This document shows positions 43,517 to 53,438 of a stretch of DNA of 64,000 bases, piece after piece (positions within the stretch are counted from its first letter, which is position 1; every line of letters starts with the position of its first letter). Location: positions 5,557,001-5,621,000 of the forward strand of contig NZ_CP012333.1 in NCBI RefSeq assembly GCF_001263205.1, read 5' to 3'. This DNA is from Labilithrix luteola (lineage in GTDB: Bacteria > Myxococcota_A > Polyangia > Polyangiales > Polyangiaceae). The translations under genes and the position numbers were made by a program. The notes beneath the pieces are model-generated. The model made no database searches, was not told where the DNA came from, and saw only the letters and a program-made list of their open reading frames with translations.

Positions 43517-44715
43517 GAGCGAGGATGAGCATGCGCATCATGAGACGGTGGATGAACGTAGGGATCGTGGTGGCGACGGCGGCGTTGTCGGCGGCGCTCT
43601 TCGTGGGCTGCAGCTCTGACGACGTCGAGCCCGTGTCCCCCAGAGGCGCAGGGCCGACCCAACCCATCACGGAGACGGATGCCCAAACGTCCGATTCGGG
43701 AAAGGACGTCGCACAGCCTGACGATGGCGGCGCGCTCCGCGATGCCGATGCAGCCGATGCCGACCTGGGGCCATGCAGCGTCGACGGCTGGTGCGAGACC
43801 GACCTGACCTCGCCGAACCTGGAAGCCATCTGGGGCAGCGGCCCGAACGACGTGTGGGCCGTCGGATGGTTCGGCACGATCATGCACTGGGACGGAACCG
43901 CCTGGACTCGCTTCGAGAGTGGTACGCAATGGCCGCTCTTCGGCATCTGGGGGACCGGCCCGAAGGACGTATGGGCCGTGGGTCGTTACGGAACGGTGCT
44001 GCACTGGGACGGCACGAGCTGGACTCCTGTTGCGAGCAATACGACCGTCGAGCTGGTCGGTGTCTGGGGCAATGGCCGTGGCGACGTCTGGGCGGCCATT
44101 GGTTTCGACCGTGCGATGATGCACAAGGATGCCGCCGGGGGTTGGAGCCGCGTGCAGTTCGCCGGCTTCAACTACATGACCGGAATCGCGGGCGTCGAGC
44201 AGAGCTCGTTGTGGTTCTGGGGAAGCAACGGCGTCTTCCGTTGGAATCAAGACGCTACCGGTCCGATGGACAACATCGCCATCGACATCTCCTTTCCGTG
44301 GTGGTCGTCGACCTATCCGTGGGATCGCGGCCAGAGCCCGGTCACCAGTGTGTGGATGGCGGGCCCCGCGGACCTGTGGATCCTCACGCAGCGAGGGGAC
44401 GTCTACAACTGGAAGGAAGCGACCGACGGTAGCGTCACCGCCGTGCAATCCCGCGTGCCGTCGAGCGGTGCCGCGCAGGACGGCTCACTCAAGTTCACGT
44501 CGATCTGGGGATCGAGCCCGACGAACCTTTGGGCGTCCGGTCAATTGGGCAGAATCGTGCATCTCGAAAATTCGAATTGGTCACTTTCGTCGACGGCCGT
44601 TCGCAATCGGATCTTCGATTGTACGCTCTCGCTTTGGGGGGCGAACGCGGACGACGTCTGGGCCGTGGGCAAGTGTGCAGATGGCCAAGCCGTGGCACTT
44701 CGGAGGCATCCATGA
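43513..44715 (+). CDS. lipoprotein with WGS..NDVWAVG propeller-like repeats, left cassette
   Basis: 400 aa. Signal with lipobox VGC (AALSAALFVGCSSD), an acidic linker (~30-85) and then repeated blades: AIWGSGPNDVWAVGWFG, IWGTGPKDVWAVGRYG, VWGNGRGDVWAAIGFD, IWGSSPTNLWASGQLG, LWGANADDVWAVGKC. Between them come the strands MHWDGTAWTRFES and LHWDGTSWTPV. This repeat type is common in myxobacterial surface proteins and predicts a beta propeller. ATGA junctions on both sides. Paralogues: 53435-54637 and 52171-53438. Confidence 0.83.
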   Translation: MRARMSMRIMRRWMNVGIVVATAALSAALFVGCSSDDVEPVSPRGAGPTQPITETDAQTSDSGKDVAQPDDGGALRDADAADADLGPCSVDGWCETDLTSPNLEAIWGSGPNDVWAVGWFGTIMHWDGTAWTRFESGTQWPLFGIWGTGPKDVWAVGRYGTVLHWDGTSWTPVASNTTVELVGVWGNGRGDVWAAIGFDRAMMHKDAAGGWSRVQFAGFNYMTGIAGVEQSSLWFWGSNGVFRWNQDATGPMDNIAIDISFPWWSSTYPWDRGQSPVTSVWMAGPADLWILTQRGDVYNWKEATDGSVTAVQSRVPSSGAAQDGSLKFTSIWGSSPTNLWASGQLGRIVHLENSNWSLSSTAVRNRIFDCTLSLWGANADDVWAVGKCADGQAVALRRHP

Positions 44716-46151
44716 GAAAGCTCGCCCTCGTCAGCTTCGTCCTCGCGTCGTGCGCCGCATGGTATGGCTGCGCGTCGACCCAGGAGGTCGAGGTGGTCGA
44801 TGCACCGGATTCGGAGCCGTCGAACCAGCTTCTCGAAGCCTCCGCGTCCCAGCCCGATGTCGACGACAAGGACGTTCGCGAGCCAACCGACACGGGCGCC
44901 GATGCCATCGCCGATGCGAACGACGCCGACGCAGATGCGGACGTGATCGACGAAGATCCCAACGCGAATCCAGTTCGGTCGATCGCGCTTGGAGTCGACG
45001 TCGCATGTGCGATCGTCGACACGGCAGATCGAACGAACGTGCTCAAATGCTGGGGCTACGACTCGAGCGGCCAGGTCGGCGTTGGTCGCGACGGCGGTTA
45101 TGCGTACGTTGCGGCTCCGACGGAGTTGGCTCTCGACGACGTCCGTAAAGTGGCCATCGGCTCCGATTTCGTGTGCGCCTCGACGGGCGACACCGGTTTG
45201 ATCCACTGCTGGGGAAGCAATTCCACGTATCAGCTCGGAAATGGCATCTCCGGGAAACTCACCACGCCGCCTCAACAGGTCACGATCGGCGGGACCCTCG
45301 AGCTGGCTGCCGGTCGACAGCACACGTGCACACGACTCGACCATGGCGGTCCGATGATGTGCTGGGGAAGCAACGGATATGGTCGTCTCGGCGTCGGCGA
45401 CGAATTGCCGAAGAAGTCCCCGACGGTGCTCATGGATGGTTCCGGACAGGGACTCTTTCTCGGGCAAGACGTCGCTCTCGGTGATTCCCACTCCTGCGCT
45501 CGAAGCGCGTCGGGCGATGCGGTTTGGTGCTGGGGTTGGAACTGGTATGGCCAGCTCGGGACCAGGACCCTGCCGGACGGCAGCGTAGGAGCACCCACCG
45601 ATCGACCGCCGAACTATCTCGTTCCGGCGCGCGTGACGGGATTGACGGGGACGGTCCGTCAGGTGGTCGCGGCGCTCCACGACACGTGCGCGCTGATGGA
45701 CGACGGCACGGTTCGCTGCTGGGGCGAATGCTCCACCGGCACGTGCAAGGAGTTCATGGACCCGCCGCAGCCGGAGCCCAAGGTCATCGTCGACGGCGAG
45801 ACGCAGCTTCCACTGCAGGGCGTCGTCAAGATTGCAGGCGGCTACTCGACGGCGTTCACGCCGGAGATGCACTTCTGCGCTCTCCTCACGGACGAAACCG
45901 TTCGCTGCTGGGGCTCCAACGCTCACGCGCAGCTTGGTCGGCCGGTGAGCAAGGCATGGTCGCTCCAGGCGACGCGGGTGCCTGGGCTCACCCACGTCAC
46001 GGACGTCGCGGCGGGCTCGACGTTCAGCTGTGCACGCATCGGTCAACGCAGGCTCAAGTGCTGGGGGGACAACACCCGAGGAGCGCTCGGTCAGACGGCC
46101 ATCCAACCCGGTGACGACATTCGACCGACTCCGCAAAACGTCGAACTTTGA
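44712..46151 (+). CDS. RCC1-repeat lipoprotein, left cassette
   Basis: 479 aa. Lipobox LASC at ~14 (MRKLALVSFVLASC), a long Asp/Ala-rich linker (to ~90), then about seven RCC1-type repeats (VCAS..IHCWGSNSTYQLGNG, HTCTRL..MCWGSNGYGRLGVG, FCALLTDETVRCWGSN, FSCARIGQRRLKCWGDN). The cysteines before and within CWG are conserved in each blade. Predicted to be a seven-bladed propeller displayed on the outer membrane. Start ATGA-coupled to the previous gene; 12 bp before the IgGFc-type gene. Paralogue: 50819-52174. Confidence 0.85.
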   Translation: MRKLALVSFVLASCAAWYGCASTQEVEVVDAPDSEPSNQLLEASASQPDVDDKDVREPTDTGADAIADANDADADADVIDEDPNANPVRSIALGVDVACAIVDTADRTNVLKCWGYDSSGQVGVGRDGGYAYVAAPTELALDDVRKVAIGSDFVCASTGDTGLIHCWGSNSTYQLGNGISGKLTTPPQQVTIGGTLELAAGRQHTCTRLDHGGPMMCWGSNGYGRLGVGDELPKKSPTVLMDGSGQGLFLGQDVALGDSHSCARSASGDAVWCWGWNWYGQLGTRTLPDGSVGAPTDRPPNYLVPARVTGLTGTVRQVVAALHDTCALMDDGTVRCWGECSTGTCKEFMDPPQPEPKVIVDGETQLPLQGVVKIAGGYSTAFTPEMHFCALLTDETVRCWGSNAHAQLGRPVSKAWSLQATRVPGLTHVTDVAAGSTFSCARIGQRRLKCWGDNTRGALGQTAIQPGDDIRPTPQNVEL

Positions 46152-46163
46152 CGAGAGCAAGTC

Positions 46164-47900
46164 ATGATCTCTGATCGAATGGGGGTTCGGATTCTGGTTG
46201 GCCACGCCGTCTTCGCGCTCGCTCTCGCGGCGTGCGCGGGGGGAGACCGGGCCACGTTCGGTGATCCACCGCCTGCGGACGACGCCGGTCTGGAGAACGG
46301 GCCCCCGCTCATCGATCCCACCCCTGTCTCGGGATGTCAGCGCGCCATCGACGATCGGAGCAGCATCGGTTGTGACTACGCGCTCTTCTACCCGCGTGCC
46401 TACAACGCGCGGGGGTATCCCTTCGATGTCGGCGGAGGCTGTTTTGCGGCCTTCGTGGCGAACGACAGCGAACGCCCGGCGACGCTCGAGGTGACGTACG
46501 GAGACCAATCGCTCGACGTCACCAAGTTTGCCTATATCCCCTCGGGCAACGGCAAAGGGATTACGTACGCGCCGCTCACCAATGCCGAATTGCCTCCGCG
46601 GCAGGTGGCAATTCTGTTCCTCGCCAGTACGACGGACTCACCGCAGAAATGTCCGGCAGGAACGCGCCCGGCGATGTCGGCCGACGTGTCGATCGTCGGA
46701 ACGGGACTCGGCAAAGCGTTTCGCCTCAAGACGTCCGAGCCCGTCGTCATGTACGACATCTTTCCGTATGGCGGTGGAGTTGCCGGCTTGGCGTCGGCAA
46801 CGCTCCTCCTGCCGACGAGCAGCTGGGCCACCAATTACCTCGCGGTCACACCCCAGCCTGGCGTGCTGTCGGCGCAGGCGAAGACGGGAACCGCGTCCAC
46901 CATGGGCGACAATTCGCTCGACCCGTGGGTGGTCATCGTCGCCTCCGAAGACGACACGCACGTGACCGTGACTCCCACCGCCGATCTGAGCGGCGGAGGC
47001 GGCATCGAGCCCACGCCTCGCGGCACCGAGCGGACGTACAGCTTGCAGAAGGGGGACGTCCTCCAGTTTCGCCAGATGAGCGAGCTCATCGGAACGCCCA
47101 TCAACTCGGACAAACCGATCGGCGTCTGGGGCGGTTCGACGTGCATGAACATCCCCGAGGGCGTGCCGGCGTGCGATTCGGCGCATCAGCAAATCCCTCC
47201 CGTGCGAGCGCTCGGCAACGAGTACGTGGCCGTTCGACCCCGGAATCGCTACGCCGCCATGGACGAGACCCCGCCGTGGCGAATCCTGGCGGCGGTGGAC
47301 GGCACGCAGCTGACCTACGTTCCGGCGCGTCCGGAAGGGGCGCCGGAGACGCTCGACAAGGGCCAGTTCGTGGAGTTCCGCAGCGGAGAGCCTTTCACGG
47401 TCAAGAGCCAGGGCAAGACGCACCCGTTCTACATGGCGGGCTACATGGAGAGCTGCGAGACGTACACGAACGACGTGAAGGATTGCCGAGGCGATCCGGA
47501 GTACGTCAACGTGATCGCGCCCGAGCAATATCGGACGTCGTATGTGTTCTTCACCGACCCGACGTATCCTGAAACGCACCTCGTGGTGGTGCGCGCCAAA
47601 GGTGAGAACGGATTTTCGGACGTCAACCTCGATTGCCGAGGTCCGCTCACCGGCTGGACGCCCGTCGGCGACTACGAGTACACGCGCGTGGACCTCGTTC
47701 GCTTCAATTTCGAGGGCCAATCGGGCTGCGACAACGGCCGTCACGAAATGACGAGCGACTCACCCTTCGGGGTCACGGTCTGGGGGTGGGGCTCGGGCGA
47801 AACGGGCGATCTGACGAGAGGCTTCTATTCGATCTACGTCAGCTATGGTTATCCCGCAGGCGCCAGCATGAAGCTCATCAACGACATCGTGGTTCGCTGA
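46164..47900 (+). CDS. IgGFc-binding-domain lipoprotein, left cassette
   Basis: 578 aa. Lipobox LAAC (VFALALAAC). After a linker, the IgGFc-binding N-terminal domain covers most of the protein: GGGCFAAFVANDSERPATLE, MYDIFPYGG, LLPTSSWATNYLAV, EDDTHVTVTPTADL, YSLQKGDVLQFRQMSE, NSDKPIGVWGG. The same domain occurs in IgG Fc-binding/mucin-associated proteins and in bacterial surface proteins, where binding partners are unknown. Last gene of the left lipoprotein operon, converging with 47970-49037 across 69 bp. Paralogue: 49050-50822. Confidence 0.85.
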   Translation: MISDRMGVRILVGHAVFALALAACAGGDRATFGDPPPADDAGLENGPPLIDPTPVSGCQRAIDDRSSIGCDYALFYPRAYNARGYPFDVGGGCFAAFVANDSERPATLEVTYGDQSLDVTKFAYIPSGNGKGITYAPLTNAELPPRQVAILFLASTTDSPQKCPAGTRPAMSADVSIVGTGLGKAFRLKTSEPVVMYDIFPYGGGVAGLASATLLLPTSSWATNYLAVTPQPGVLSAQAKTGTASTMGDNSLDPWVVIVASEDDTHVTVTPTADLSGGGGIEPTPRGTERTYSLQKGDVLQFRQMSELIGTPINSDKPIGVWGGSTCMNIPEGVPACDSAHQQIPPVRALGNEYVAVRPRNRYAAMDETPPWRILAAVDGTQLTYVPARPEGAPETLDKGQFVEFRSGEPFTVKSQGKTHPFYMAGYMESCETYTNDVKDCRGDPEYVNVIAPEQYRTSYVFFTDPTYPETHLVVVRAKGENGFSDVNLDCRGPLTGWTPVGDYEYTRVDLVRFNFEGQSGCDNGRHEMTSDSPFGVTVWGWGSGETGDLTRGFYSIYVSYGYPAGASMKLINDIVVR

Positions 47901-47969
47901 GGCCGAGTCTCTCGACGCGCGCGACCTGGCACGTGAACGAGTACAGGTCGCCGCCGGTTACGAATAGAC

Positions 47970-49037
47970 TTACCTACAAACGCCGGTCGTCGGCATCACG
48001 CACTTTCCGCTCGTGCACGTTGCGGGAGCGCGGCACGTCATATGGGCGCCCTCGAGGCAGCCGCTGCCGTCTTCGACGATCGGCGGGCACGTTTGGGTGC
48101 CGGTCCCTTGTCCGCAGACTCCTTGCACGCATCCTACGTTCCCGCCGCAGCTCTCGCCGGGAGCGGCGAACGTGAACGGCGCGCATTGGCCCGTCGTCTT
48201 GCTGCAGCCCAGGCCTTTGGGGCATGGGTGCTGGACGTCGCAGGCCTCGCCTTCCTTCGGACGGCTGGCGCACTTGTTCGTCATCTTCTCGCAGAACGAT
48301 GCTTCGTCGCAGACATCGTCGTCGTCACCGCAATACACGCCGGGCGCGAAGCGCGGATTGCACGTCGGCGTAGGATCGTCGGCGCTGGATTTGAAACAGA
48401 GATATCCGGGTTGGCAGAGCACGTTCGCTCCGCAAGGCGCCTTCGGCTCGGCGTAGCTGACGCGCTTGCACGTGGTGAGCGTCACCGCGTCGAGCGAGCC
48501 GACGCAGACGGTGCCCGGTGTGCAGACCGAGCTCTTCGGCGAGCAGGACGCCCCCTCGGCGAGCGGGGTCGCGCAGACTCCACATGTCGACTTGGCATCG
48601 GGATCCCCATAGTCACAAATCCCGCTCTTGCACTGTGCACCCGCGTTGCAAGCCGCGCCATCGGCCACGGTGCCGGCCTTCGTCGTGCATTCGGGGACGA
48701 ACTCCGCGACGGTTCCACAGGGCAGTTTCTCGAGCGCCCGTGCGCACGACTCGACGTTCGCCGTCGAGCGTGACGTGCCCGTGAGTGCGAGCTCGGCGAC
48801 GCAGTTCGTGACGTAGCGCGTACGCGTGGCCGCGACGGTCTCGGCGGAGATCTCCTTGGCACAGCGCTCCTCCGAAACGCGGAAGAGATGCTGGCAGGCC
48901 GCGTCGGCGGTGGTCTCGTTGGCCGAACCCGTGTCCGTTCCGGGCGCATCGCCGGACTCGCCGCCACTGCTGCCGCAGGCGGCGAGCATCACGCCGAATG
49001 AAACGAATACGAAGTATCCTCGGGTCGCTGATTCCAT
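47970..49037 (-). CDS. cysteine-rich (Dickkopf-like) lipoprotein at the end of the right operon
   Basis: 355 aa. Lipobox LAAC (VSFGVMLAACGSS). A helical stretch with four cysteines (ACQHLFRVSEERCAKE) is followed by repeated G..C..(S/G)xxC modules: DGAACNAGAQCKSGICDYG, EGASCSPKSSVC, KAPCGANVLCQPGYLCF, EGEACDVQHPCPKGLGC, GESCGGNVGCVQGVC. This spacing resembles Dickkopf N-terminal-type knots widespread in myxobacterial lipoproteins. It lies 12 bp after the IgGFc-type gene. The left cassette has no equivalent. Confidence 0.8.
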   Translation of the reverse strand: MESATRGYFVFVSFGVMLAACGSSGGESGDAPGTDTGSANETTADAACQHLFRVSEERCAKEISAETVAATRTRYVTNCVAELALTGTSRSTANVESCARALEKLPCGTVAEFVPECTTKAGTVADGAACNAGAQCKSGICDYGDPDAKSTCGVCATPLAEGASCSPKSSVCTPGTVCVGSLDAVTLTTCKRVSYAEPKAPCGANVLCQPGYLCFKSSADDPTPTCNPRFAPGVYCGDDDDVCDEASFCEKMTNKCASRPKEGEACDVQHPCPKGLGCSKTTGQCAPFTFAAPGESCGGNVGCVQGVCGQGTGTQTCPPIVEDGSGCLEGAHMTCRAPATCTSGKCVMPTTGVCR

Positions 49038-49049
49038 GATGTTGCGTCT

Positions 49050-50822
49050 TCAGTTGATCTTTGAGGGCTCGATGTCGTTCAGCTTGCGGAGTGCTGCACC
49101 ACCCGGATACGCGTAGCTGGCTGCGGCGTCGGTTCCCCACACGGTCACGGTAAAAGGGCCCGTGCTGTTCATCTCGTGTCGGCCCGCCGTGCAGGTTCCG
49201 CTGCCCACGTGCTGATCGAGACCGTCTTTCTTCAGGCTGACACGAACGAACTCGTGTTTGCCGTCGGTGCCGACGGGCTTCCACCCCTCGAGCGTTCCGG
49301 CGCAATCCAACGAGACGGGCTGGAAATCCCGCCCCTCGGAACGCGATCGAACGACGACGAGATGCGTATTCCGGAAGCTTCGGTCCGCAAAGAAGACGTA
49401 GTTCCCGAGATATTGTTCCGTGGGAATCACGTAGGTGATCTCGGGATCGCCGTCATCCTTCGCAGCACCGGAGAATTCGAGGCCGGACATGTACGCGTAC
49501 ACCGCGATCGGGTGCTGCGCGTCCTGGCTTCGGACGACGAAGGGATCTCTGGTGGTGAAGAGGCCCGAGCCGGCGCTTGCAAGTTTCGTCGGAGCGTCTT
49601 CCGGCGGCGCCGGATCGTAGGTGAGCACCGTGTCGTCAGCGGCGGCGACGATTCGGTAGAAGTACTCCTCGGGAGCTCCGTCCGCGCGGCGCGAGAGGTG
49701 CGGAACGGCCGCGTACTCGTGTCCCCACGAGTGGACAGGAAAGAGCTGAAGCTGGGTCGTATCGCAGGCGTACTGGCCTGCGGGAATGAACATGCATTGG
49801 TGGCCGCCGAACACCGCGACCTGTTTCGTCGACGAAATTCGACTGCCAGACAGTTCCGTTCCTTGGTTGAATTGAATCACCTCGCCGCGATTCATTCGAT
49901 ACTTCTGAGGCACGCCCTTGTCCGCTCCGTCGACGCCGGGGCCGCCCGCGACGTTCGTGCTTGGGATGAGCGTGACCTCCGTGTCGTCTTCGGCGGCAAC
50001 GAGCTGGGTCGTCGGCGCTGCCGGATAAGCGAGCGAACGCTCCCACGGACTTGTCACGATGTATTCGTTTTTCCAGGCCGCTACCGGAAGGACCAGCGTG
50101 GCGGAAGGCGCGTACGACTTGGCTCCGCCGAACGGATACATCGTGTACGTATTGACCGGCGCCGAGGTCTTGATTCGGAACGATTGGGCTCGTCTGGTCC
50201 CGTCGACCCCCGTCTCCTTGAGCATCGCAGGGGTGATGCCGTCAGGGCAGGGGACCCAGAGATCCGTCTTCGGTGGACGCTCGGGCGAGTGACTCAGGAA
50301 GACGACGGCCATGTCGCGCGGTTGCAGTTCGCCCGTGAACGGCTCGTACGTCGTGCCGTCGCCGGTCGAACGCAGCACCCGCGCCGACGTGGCGAGGTCG
50401 ATCGGGACACCCGCGTAGTCGGCTTCGATTCGTGCAGGCGCCGCCCACGTATTGGTGACGATGGCGGCGAAGCAAGAACCACCGCTCTCCAGGTAGAGGC
50501 TTGGCGGCAGCGCAGCGAACTCGCATCCCGCCGACGAGGTGTTGATCGCCGTTGCCTCGCAGGCAGGCACGCAGGCGCCGTCGGCACAACCTTGGTCGGG
50601 AGGGCACTCCTTGAACACGTGCGATTCGTCGCAGAAATCGACGATCGCACGGAGGTCACGCGAGCACACCTGTGCAGCCTTGCAACCCGGAGGCGCTGCA
50701 TCCGAAGAGATGTCGAAGCCGCGCCGCTCGTCGGCGAACGGGTTGCGATCTCCTTTTCCGCACGCCACGACGGCCGCAAGCGCGACACCTCCGACCACGA
50801 CCGCGTAGGTCCCGGGCTTCAT
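49050..50822 (-). CDS. IgGFc-binding-domain lipoprotein, right cassette
   Basis: 590 aa. Lipobox VVAC (GVALAAVVACGKG). A short cysteine-rich segment not seen in the left paralogue (CKAAQVCSRDLRAIVDFC, CPPDQGCADGACVPAC) precedes the IgGFc-binding region (GGSCFAAIVTNTWAAPARIE, YTMYPFGGA, LVLPVAAWKNEYIVTSPW, AAEDDTEVTLIPSTNV, YRMNRGEVIQFNQGTELSGS, QVAVFGGHQCMFIPAG). Start overlaps the RCC1 gene stop by four bases. The conserved core suggests the same ligand class as 46164-47900, while the extra N-terminal knot could change specificity. Confidence 0.85.
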   Translation of the reverse strand: MKPGTYAVVVGGVALAAVVACGKGDRNPFADERRGFDISSDAAPPGCKAAQVCSRDLRAIVDFCDESHVFKECPPDQGCADGACVPACEATAINTSSAGCEFAALPPSLYLESGGSCFAAIVTNTWAAPARIEADYAGVPIDLATSARVLRSTGDGTTYEPFTGELQPRDMAVVFLSHSPERPPKTDLWVPCPDGITPAMLKETGVDGTRRAQSFRIKTSAPVNTYTMYPFGGAKSYAPSATLVLPVAAWKNEYIVTSPWERSLAYPAAPTTQLVAAEDDTEVTLIPSTNVAGGPGVDGADKGVPQKYRMNRGEVIQFNQGTELSGSRISSTKQVAVFGGHQCMFIPAGQYACDTTQLQLFPVHSWGHEYAAVPHLSRRADGAPEEYFYRIVAAADDTVLTYDPAPPEDAPTKLASAGSGLFTTRDPFVVRSQDAQHPIAVYAYMSGLEFSGAAKDDGDPEITYVIPTEQYLGNYVFFADRSFRNTHLVVVRSRSEGRDFQPVSLDCAGTLEGWKPVGTDGKHEFVRVSLKKDGLDQHVGSGTCTAGRHEMNSTGPFTVTVWGTDAAASYAYPGGAALRKLNDIEPSKIN

Positions 50823-52174
50823 CGGATCACTTCCGGATCCGGATGGGCCGCGAGATCGACGGCGCCCCGACCGAGCTCACCGTACGCGTTGGCACCCCAA
50901 CATTCGACAGTTCCGTCCACGAGGGATGCGCACGCTGCTCCGCGCGTCGTCGCGAAGGAAACGACACGATCGCCGAGTTGGGTGACCTCCATCGGATATT
51001 CCGCCGAAGGCTTGTCGTTCGGATCGACACCGAGTGCCCCCGCGCCGTTGGCGCCCCACCGATACAGCTTGCCCGTCGAGAGAAGGGCGCCGCCCTGCTC
51101 GACCTGTTGCGACGAGCTCATCGAATAGGCTGATAGCTTCACGTCGACGGCGAGCTCCGTCTTCGGAAGAAAGACCTTGTTCGCCGACTTCTCGCCGCCG
51201 TGGGGCAGCCATTGCCAGAGTTGGTTATCGGCAGCGAGCCATGCGAAAGGCCACGCGCGGAGGACGGAGGAACGTTCGAGCGGCCCCGACCACGGTGGGT
51301 TCACCGATGTCTGCCCTGTCACCTGGGCGCCGATGTTGACCAGCACCTGGTCTGCGCGCATCGCGATCACCGTATCCATGGCCGGGAACCCCGCCGTCGC
51401 GATGGCGAGCGACGTGAGCGGACCAGGCATCGTCGTCACGGCCTGAGGCGGAAACGGCGTGAGCGGCGCAGCGTCGATTCCGTAGGCATCCCACGCGAAC
51501 ATGAAGTCGGGGGAGAAGACGCCCCAGCAATAGAGGCCGCCTCCCTCGGCGGCGATCGCGCAAGCCAAGCGATGACCGAGCTGCACGTCTTTGACCGGAG
51601 GAATTCCTTCGACGCGTGTTGGAACGGCAAGCGTCTGCTCGGAGAGCGGTCGCCCGAGCTGGCCCGCATCGTTGCGTCCCCAGCAGTAGACGGCGCCGTC
51701 CGACGTGCGTGCGCAGGTGCCGAGATTCGGTCCTACGCTGATTTGTACGACGGAGGAGAGGCCCACCACCGGCGCGGGCGTAGCGCCGTCGAGCGCGGAC
51801 ACGGCCGCGTTGCGACCGAGCGCGCCGTCTCCTCGTTCGCCCGGCGTGGCCGGTGGGTCGAGCGAGTCACGGCCCCAACAACGCACGGTCCCATCGGAGA
51901 GCAATCCGCACATGTGATGCCCGCCGTTGCCGCTGACCGCGAGGTAGCAAGGCTCGCCCTCGCACGTCACTTCGCGCGGCTTCGGACTTCCTGCGTCCAC
52001 CTGCGGAGTATCGACGTCGGCCGTGGCATCGCCCTGCGACGGAGCGGACCCGTCGATGCTCGAATCCGCTCCGGCATCGTTTTCGACATGCGTGCCGTCC
52101 TGGTCGGACGAGGCACACGAGATGGCAAGAGCACACGCGGCCTCGGCCGCGAAGATTGCCGCCCATCGCTTCAT
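50819..52174 (-). CDS. RCC1-repeat lipoprotein, right cassette
   Basis: 451 aa. Lipobox ISC (EAACALAISCASS), Asp/Ala/Gly-rich linker, then about six RCC1-like blades (HHMCGLLSDGTVRCWGRDSL, GTCARTSDGAVYCWGRNDAG, LACAIAAEGGGLYCWGVFS, GALLSTGKLYRWGANGAG, ACASLVDGTVECWGANAYG). The central blades have lost their cysteines, unlike the left paralogue. ATGA overlaps with both neighbours; on the 5' side the overlap is with the repaired frame of the previous gene. Confidence 0.84.
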   Translation of the reverse strand: MKRWAAIFAAEAACALAISCASSDQDGTHVENDAGADSSIDGSAPSQGDATADVDTPQVDAGSPKPREVTCEGEPCYLAVSGNGGHHMCGLLSDGTVRCWGRDSLDPPATPGERGDGALGRNAAVSALDGATPAPVVGLSSVVQISVGPNLGTCARTSDGAVYCWGRNDAGQLGRPLSEQTLAVPTRVEGIPPVKDVQLGHRLACAIAAEGGGLYCWGVFSPDFMFAWDAYGIDAAPLTPFPPQAVTTMPGPLTSLAIATAGFPAMDTVIAMRADQVLVNIGAQVTGQTSVNPPWSGPLERSSVLRAWPFAWLAADNQLWQWLPHGGEKSANKVFLPKTELAVDVKLSAYSMSSSQQVEQGGALLSTGKLYRWGANGAGALGVDPNDKPSAEYPMEVTQLGDRVVSFATTRGAACASLVDGTVECWGANAYGELGRGAVDLAAHPDPEVIR

Positions 52175-53438
52175 GGCTGACTCCCAGTCGTCCGACGAGC
52201 CGCGAAGCCCACGCCGGACTCGAGACCTTCACCCGCAATCCACGCTCGACCCGCGGCGTTCCCCCAGAGCCCGTTGACGCGCCCAACGGGCGCACCGTTG
52301 ATCGCCGTGGGCGTCATCGCGAGGGACGTGCCGTCCCAGCGATAGAGCAGGCACCCATTCGAAAGCCAACCTTCGTTGGCCGACGACATCGATCCGACGA
52401 TATGGGAGCACGGAGCCTTCAAGGACGGTTCCGCGGGGGCATGGGCATGTCTTTCGTCACGATGGGATCGCCGAGGCTGCCGTCGCTTGCGATCGGCACG
52501 AGTCGAATCGTCGTCATCGAAGAATTGTAGAGAGTGCGATATCCGACCCAGAACCAAAGCCTCTTCGGCTCGGCTTGTCCGGGGGTACCGAACGTCGCCA
52601 TGACGGATTGGCCCTCATCGAGGAGCGTCACCGACCAGCTCGTGCCGTCGTAGTGAGCCATGGCCCCGCGGAGCGCCCAAGACGCCCACGTGCAGTCGTT
52701 CACCATGCAGCGCTCGCCGCCGACGTAGACGTCCGAAGGGCCGAATCCCCAAATGCTCGACCAGTGATACGAGCCACCCTCGGCAGGCCAGACCGGAATA
52801 CCCAGGTCTTGGACGGTGAGGCCACCCTCGGGCGCGTCGACGAAGCGGCGGACGGCCGACTGTCCGTCGTCCTGACGAATCACTTCCCAGAGGGCATTGG
52901 CGCTCGGGTCGAGCCAGCTCGCGTTCACGGCGAAGTCGTTCGCGAACTCGCGAAACCCCGCAGCGGCACCGCCCTGCTTCGAATATCGAATGACCTTTCG
53001 GTCGGCGGCCACCCAGAGGTCGTCGGCCTTCGCCGTCCATACCCCGTCGTGCGCTCCCGAAGGGTCGATGGTCGTCGCATGAACGTGATTCCACGCCGTG
53101 CCGTCCCAACGCAGAACGCCTTGCGTTCCTACGGCCCAGGCATCGGCGTCCAGCGCGGTGACCGCGAGGAGCGGGAAGGTGGCCGGCAGCGGCGTGGTGC
53201 AGAAGCCGCCGGCGCTGCAGGTCTCGCGCGACGAGGCCTCTTGCTCGGGCTGTCCGGCATCGGCGCCGTTTCCCGCCTCCGGCGTCGTCGGGACAGCTGC
53301 GTCCTGGTCGGTCTGGACGTTGTCGGTATCGTTGGGATTCGACGTCTCGTTGTTCTCAGCGCATGCTGCCGGTGCAACGAGCGCCGCGAACACTCCGAGC
53401 GCCGGAAGGACGGCACGCCGAAGTCGACCTACGTTCAT
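52171..53438 (-). CDS. lipoprotein with NDVWAVG-like repeats, single-base frameshift, right cassette
   Basis: Signal with lipobox PAAC (FAALVAPAACAEN), acidic linker, then weak propeller repeats (VTALDADAWAVGTQGVLRWD, VWTAKADDLWVAADRKVIRY, IWGFGPSDVYVGGERC). As read, the frame ends at 52419, but another frame continues with clear repeat sequence (NGCLLYRWDGTSLAMTP, VNGLWGNAAGRAWIAGEG) to 52171. One base added to the five-base C-run at 52435-52439 joins them into 422 aa. The repaired stop then overlaps the RCC1 start by exactly four bases, like every other junction, so the joined protein is the ancestral form. Confidence 0.8.
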
